Part shown: positions 62,007 through 64,000 of the stretch, piece after piece
How the letters are laid out: each line of letters starts with the position of its first letter
Numbering within the stretch: position 1 is the first letter of the stretch
Assembly: GCF_002356335.1 (NCBI RefSeq)
Contig: NZ_AP018165.1
Coordinates: 1,364,001 to 1,428,000, forward strand
Reading direction: 5' to 3'
Length of the DNA stretch: 64,000 nt
Source: [Mycobacterium] stephanolepidis
Lineage (GTDB): Bacteria; Actinomycetota; Actinomycetes; Mycobacteriales; Mycobacteriaceae
Made by a program: the position numbers and the translations under genes
The notes under the pieces: model-generated
What the model saw: the letters and a program-made list of their open reading frames with translations, nothing else
The model's database searches: none
What the model was told of the DNA's origin: nothing

Positions 62007-62561
62007 TCAGCGGACTACCTCGACGCCGTCGGCTCGGAGCTCATCGAGGACGTGATTCATTGATTGTTCGTTGATGCCAACGGAATATGCGGTGAGTACA
62101 CGGGTATGCAGCCCCTGTCGGGCCGCGTCGCGCGCGGTGGCGGCCACGCAGTAGTCGGTGGCGATGCCCACTATGTCGATGCTGCCCAGGCCCCGCTTCT
62201 GCAGCCACACCGCCAACGCCGTGCCATCGGCGCAGATGCCCTCGAATCCCGAATACGCGGCGGAATACTCGCCTTTGGAGAACACCTCGTCGACCGGGGT
62301 GAGGTCGAAGTCGGGATGAAAGTCGGCACCGGGTGTGCCGACCCGGCAGTGCGGCGGCCAGTTTGTCACGAAGTCCGGTGTCTGGGAGAAGTGGTCGCCG
62401 GGGTCGATGTGAAAATCGCGCGTCGCCACCACCGCGTCGTATGCGCCGGATGCGGTGAGGTCGTTGAGCTTCTGGGCGAGCGCGGCGCCGCCGGACACGG
62501 GCAGCGCGCCGCCCTCGCAGAAGTCGTTTTGCACGTCGACGACGATAAGCGCCCTGCCCAT
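62007..62561 (-). CDS. pncA: Nicotinamidase/pyrazinamidase
   Basis: 184 residues. Hydrolyses nicotinamide to nicotinic acid for NAD salvage and activates pyrazinamide. The catalytic triad is visible as Asp in LIVVDVQNDF, Lys in FSKGEYSAAYSGFEG and Cys in IATDYCVAATARDA; the metal site is FHIDPGDHF with Asp and two His. ATG 62561. dinG begins about 33 nt downstream of the stop, so the two are likely cotranscribed. In M. tuberculosis pncA is elsewhere, so this arrangement differs. Confidence 0.95.
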   Translation of the reverse strand: MGRALIVVDVQNDFCEGGALPVSGGAALAQKLNDLTASGAYDAVVATRDFHIDPGDHFSQTPDFVTNWPPHCRVGTPGADFHPDFDLTPVDEVFSKGEYSAAYSGFEGICADGTALAVWLQKRGLGSIDIVGIATDYCVAATARDAARQGLHTRVLTAYSVGINEQSMNHVLDELRADGVEVVR

Positions 62562-62586
62562 GGATCGACGGTACCCCCGCCGGTGC

Positions 62587-63180
62587 TCAATCGAAGATGT
62601 CAGACACGTGGCGGCCCATGCGAGAGATGTAGTCGATGAGCTCGTCGCGGCTGATGGCCAGATCTCCGCGCAGATAATCGATGATGGCGCCGGAGGCCGC
62701 GCCGACAAGCGACACCGACAGGAAGCGGCGCCGTCCCGGATCGTCGACATCGATCAGTGCCTTCTCGGCAAGTGAGGCGAAGGCCATCGACCCGGCGAAC
62801 CCGACACTGCCCAGTGTGGGTTCGGTGAACGGGGCGAGCATCATGATGCGGCCGTAGGCGGGGTTGTCGACGGTAGCCCCGATGAAGGTCTCCACCGCGC
62901 GGGTCTCTAAATCGTCTCCCTCGGCGGCGAATTCGGTGACGACACGCATCACGGATTCGAGGACGTCTTGGTACACCGCACGCACGAAGTCGTCGCGGTC
63001 ACCGAATTCCTCATAGAAGTTGCGCTCCGATACGCCGGAAGATCTGCAGACCGTTCGGATGGTCAGCGCGGGGCCGTCGATGGCGCCGAGCGCCGCGATA
63101 CCGGCATCGAGCAGTGCCCGCCGACGCGTCGCTCGACGCTCTGCGGGAGTGGTTCCCGCCCATTGCCTTCTGGCTGCCAT
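62587..63180 (-). CDS. TetR-family transcriptional regulator
   Basis: 197 residues. N-terminal helix-turn-helix with RRALLDAGIAALGA and VCRSSGVSERNFYEEFGDRDD, the TetR recognition helix. The C-terminal effector domain is not recognisable by motif. It lies between pncB and pncA on the same strand, separated by 18 nt from pncB and by 25 nt from pncA, and so is probably cotranscribed with both. It might sense a pyridine nucleotide or another metabolite; the ligand is unknown. Confidence 0.8.
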   Translation of the reverse strand: MAARRQWAGTTPAERRATRRRALLDAGIAALGAIDGPALTIRTVCRSSGVSERNFYEEFGDRDDFVRAVYQDVLESVMRVVTEFAAEGDDLETRAVETFIGATVDNPAYGRIMMLAPFTEPTLGSVGFAGSMAFASLAEKALIDVDDPGRRRFLSVSLVGAASGAIIDYLRGDLAISRDELIDYISRMGRHVSDIFD

Positions 63181-63198
63181 GTGTCCTCCGGCCAGGAA

Positions 63199-64000
63199 TT
63201 ATCCCACCAATCGGGTGGTAATCGCAGGATCCCCGTGGGAAAGCCCCAGTCCCTCCCACGGCAGGCTCAGTAATCCCGCGCGTACCCGGCCCCTGGCGTC
63301 GTCGAGCGAGTCGGATGTGACGGGCGCCCCTCCGCGCACCAGGGGGGTGGTCAGCACCCGGTGCGGTTCCGTCACCGGCGGCTGACCGGTGGCCGTTCGA
63401 TACACCACTTCCTCGGTGACGGTGCCTGTTGGCTTGGCGGTGCGCAGTGCACATTTGTGGCCGCCGTGTGATTCCTTGTGACTGCTGCGTTTTGCCACCG
63501 GGATGCCGTCGATCTCGACGAGTTTGTAGACCATGCCGGCCGCCGGGAACCCGGATCCGGTCACCACCGAGGTGCCCACACCGTAGATATCGACGGGCTC
63601 GGCGCGCAGTGCCGCGATGGAGTACTCGTCGAGGTCCCCGGAGACGACAATGCGGGTCCGGTGTGCACCCAGCGCGTCGAGTTGTGCGCGAACCTGCCGG
63701 GCCAGCATGCCCAGATCCCCTGAGTCGATGCGCACCGCCCCGAGCTCGGGTCCGGCGACGGCGATGGCGTTCTCGACCCCGGTGGTGATGTCGTAGGTGT
63801 CCACCAGCAGGGTGGTGGACACGCCGAGCGCCTCGACCTGTGCGCGAAATGCCTCACGTTCGGCCTCGCTGGCGCTCATACCGTCCTTGGCGTGGAGCAG
63901 GGTGAAGGCGTGCGCGGCGGTGCCGCGGGCGGGCACACCGTAGCGGCGATGTGCCTCCAGGTTGGACGTCGATTCGAATCCCGCGAGATAGGCGGCGCGG
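63199..64000 (-). CDS. pncB: Nicotinate phosphoribosyltransferase, C-terminal part
   Basis: The window holds about 267 C-terminal residues; the start lies beyond the window edge. Nicotinic acid is joined to phosphoribosyl pyrophosphate to make nicotinate mononucleotide, the step after PncA in NAD salvage. The visible part has GFESTSNLEAHRRYGVP, GTAAHAFTLLH, the phosphate-binding RIVVSGDLDEYS and YGVGTSVVTG motifs. The same gene is next to dinG in M. tuberculosis (Rv1330c). Confidence 0.93.
   Translation of the reverse strand, partial: RAAYLAGFESTSNLEAHRRYGVPARGTAAHAFTLLHAKDGMSASEAEREAFRAQVEALGVSTTLLVDTYDITTGVENAIAVAGPELGAVRIDSGDLGMLARQVRAQLDALGAHRTRIVVSGDLDEYSIAALRAEPVDIYGVGTSVVTGSGFPAAGMVYKLVEIDGIPVAKRSSHKESHGGHKCALRTAKPTGTVTEEVVYRTATGQPPVTEPHRVLTTPLVRGGAPVTSDSLDDARGRVRAGLLSLPWEGLGLSHGDPAITTRLVG

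Overview
The window is chromosomal DNA from a rapidly growing mycobacterium of the Mycobacterium abscessus/chelonae group. Three things point there. Gene order closely follows the M. tuberculosis Rv1277-Rv1330 region (argS-lysA-hom-thrC-thrB-rho, rpmE-prfA-prmC-sua5-wecA, the F-ATP synthase operon, murA-rRNA, a cyclase, nucS, fadA4, glgB-glgE-glgP, dinG, pncB). A complete rRNA operon lies directly behind murA and behind an unusual array of repeated promoters. The AtpE protein carries the one-residue N-terminal offset (Asp29/Glu62/Ala64) used in M. abscessus numbering. Species assignment was made by eye, without a search.

Layout. 1-2.9 kb: the end of an SbcD-like nuclease gene and a complete SbcC-like ATPase gene. 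2.9-12.2 kb: an accessory stretch with an acyl-CoA-dehydrogenase-like monooxygenase, a VanZ-like protein, a TetR regulator divergent from a small acidic protein, two cytochromes P450, an HD hydrolase, a secreted DUF218 protein, an MFS exporter, a small secreted Pro-rich protein and a membrane protein; it ends with tRNA-Arg(CCG). 12.4-21 kb: argS, lysA, hom, thrC and thrB, each overlapping the previous gene by 4 nt, then rho after a leader of about 320 nt. 21-22.5 kb: a mycothiol-dependent-type enzyme and two secreted repeat proteins. 22.7-26.9 kb: rpmE with a strong terminator, prfA, prmC, the tsaC/sua5 homologue and wecA. 27-35.5 kb: the complete ATP synthase operon (atpI-like, B, E, F, FH fusion, A, G, D, C) followed by a DUF2550 gene. 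35.5-37.4 kb: a PduO-type cobalamin adenosyltransferase and murA.

37.4-43.2 kb is the rRNA operon. Four tandem units of about 128 bp each carry a TTGACT/TACGGT-type promoter, followed by a leader, 16S, spacer, 23S, 5S and a strong terminator. Long complementary arms that would bracket pre-16S and pre-23S RNA can be read directly. 43.2-49.9 kb holds a DUF4436 membrane protein, a membrane-bound class III nucleotide cyclase, a probably leaderless nucS, an Rv1322-like protein, methylmalonyl-CoA epimerase, fadA4, a DUF3817 protein and an Rv1324-like thioredoxin-fold protein.

49.9-64 kb contains the alpha-glucan genes glgB-glgE (minus) and glgP (plus), flanked by two paralogous zinc-metallopeptidase lipoprotein genes; the second is split by a frameshift. 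Then come dinG, pncA, a TetR regulator and the C-terminal part of pncB, which brings NAD salvage genes together with a helicase gene. No insertion sequence, prophage, CRISPR array or obvious defence island was seen. The most notable items are the rRNA promoter array, the SbcC-like ATPase that lacks a zinc hook, the TetR/P450/HD module, the Asn/Gln-rich segment of Rho and the broken metallopeptidase paralogue.
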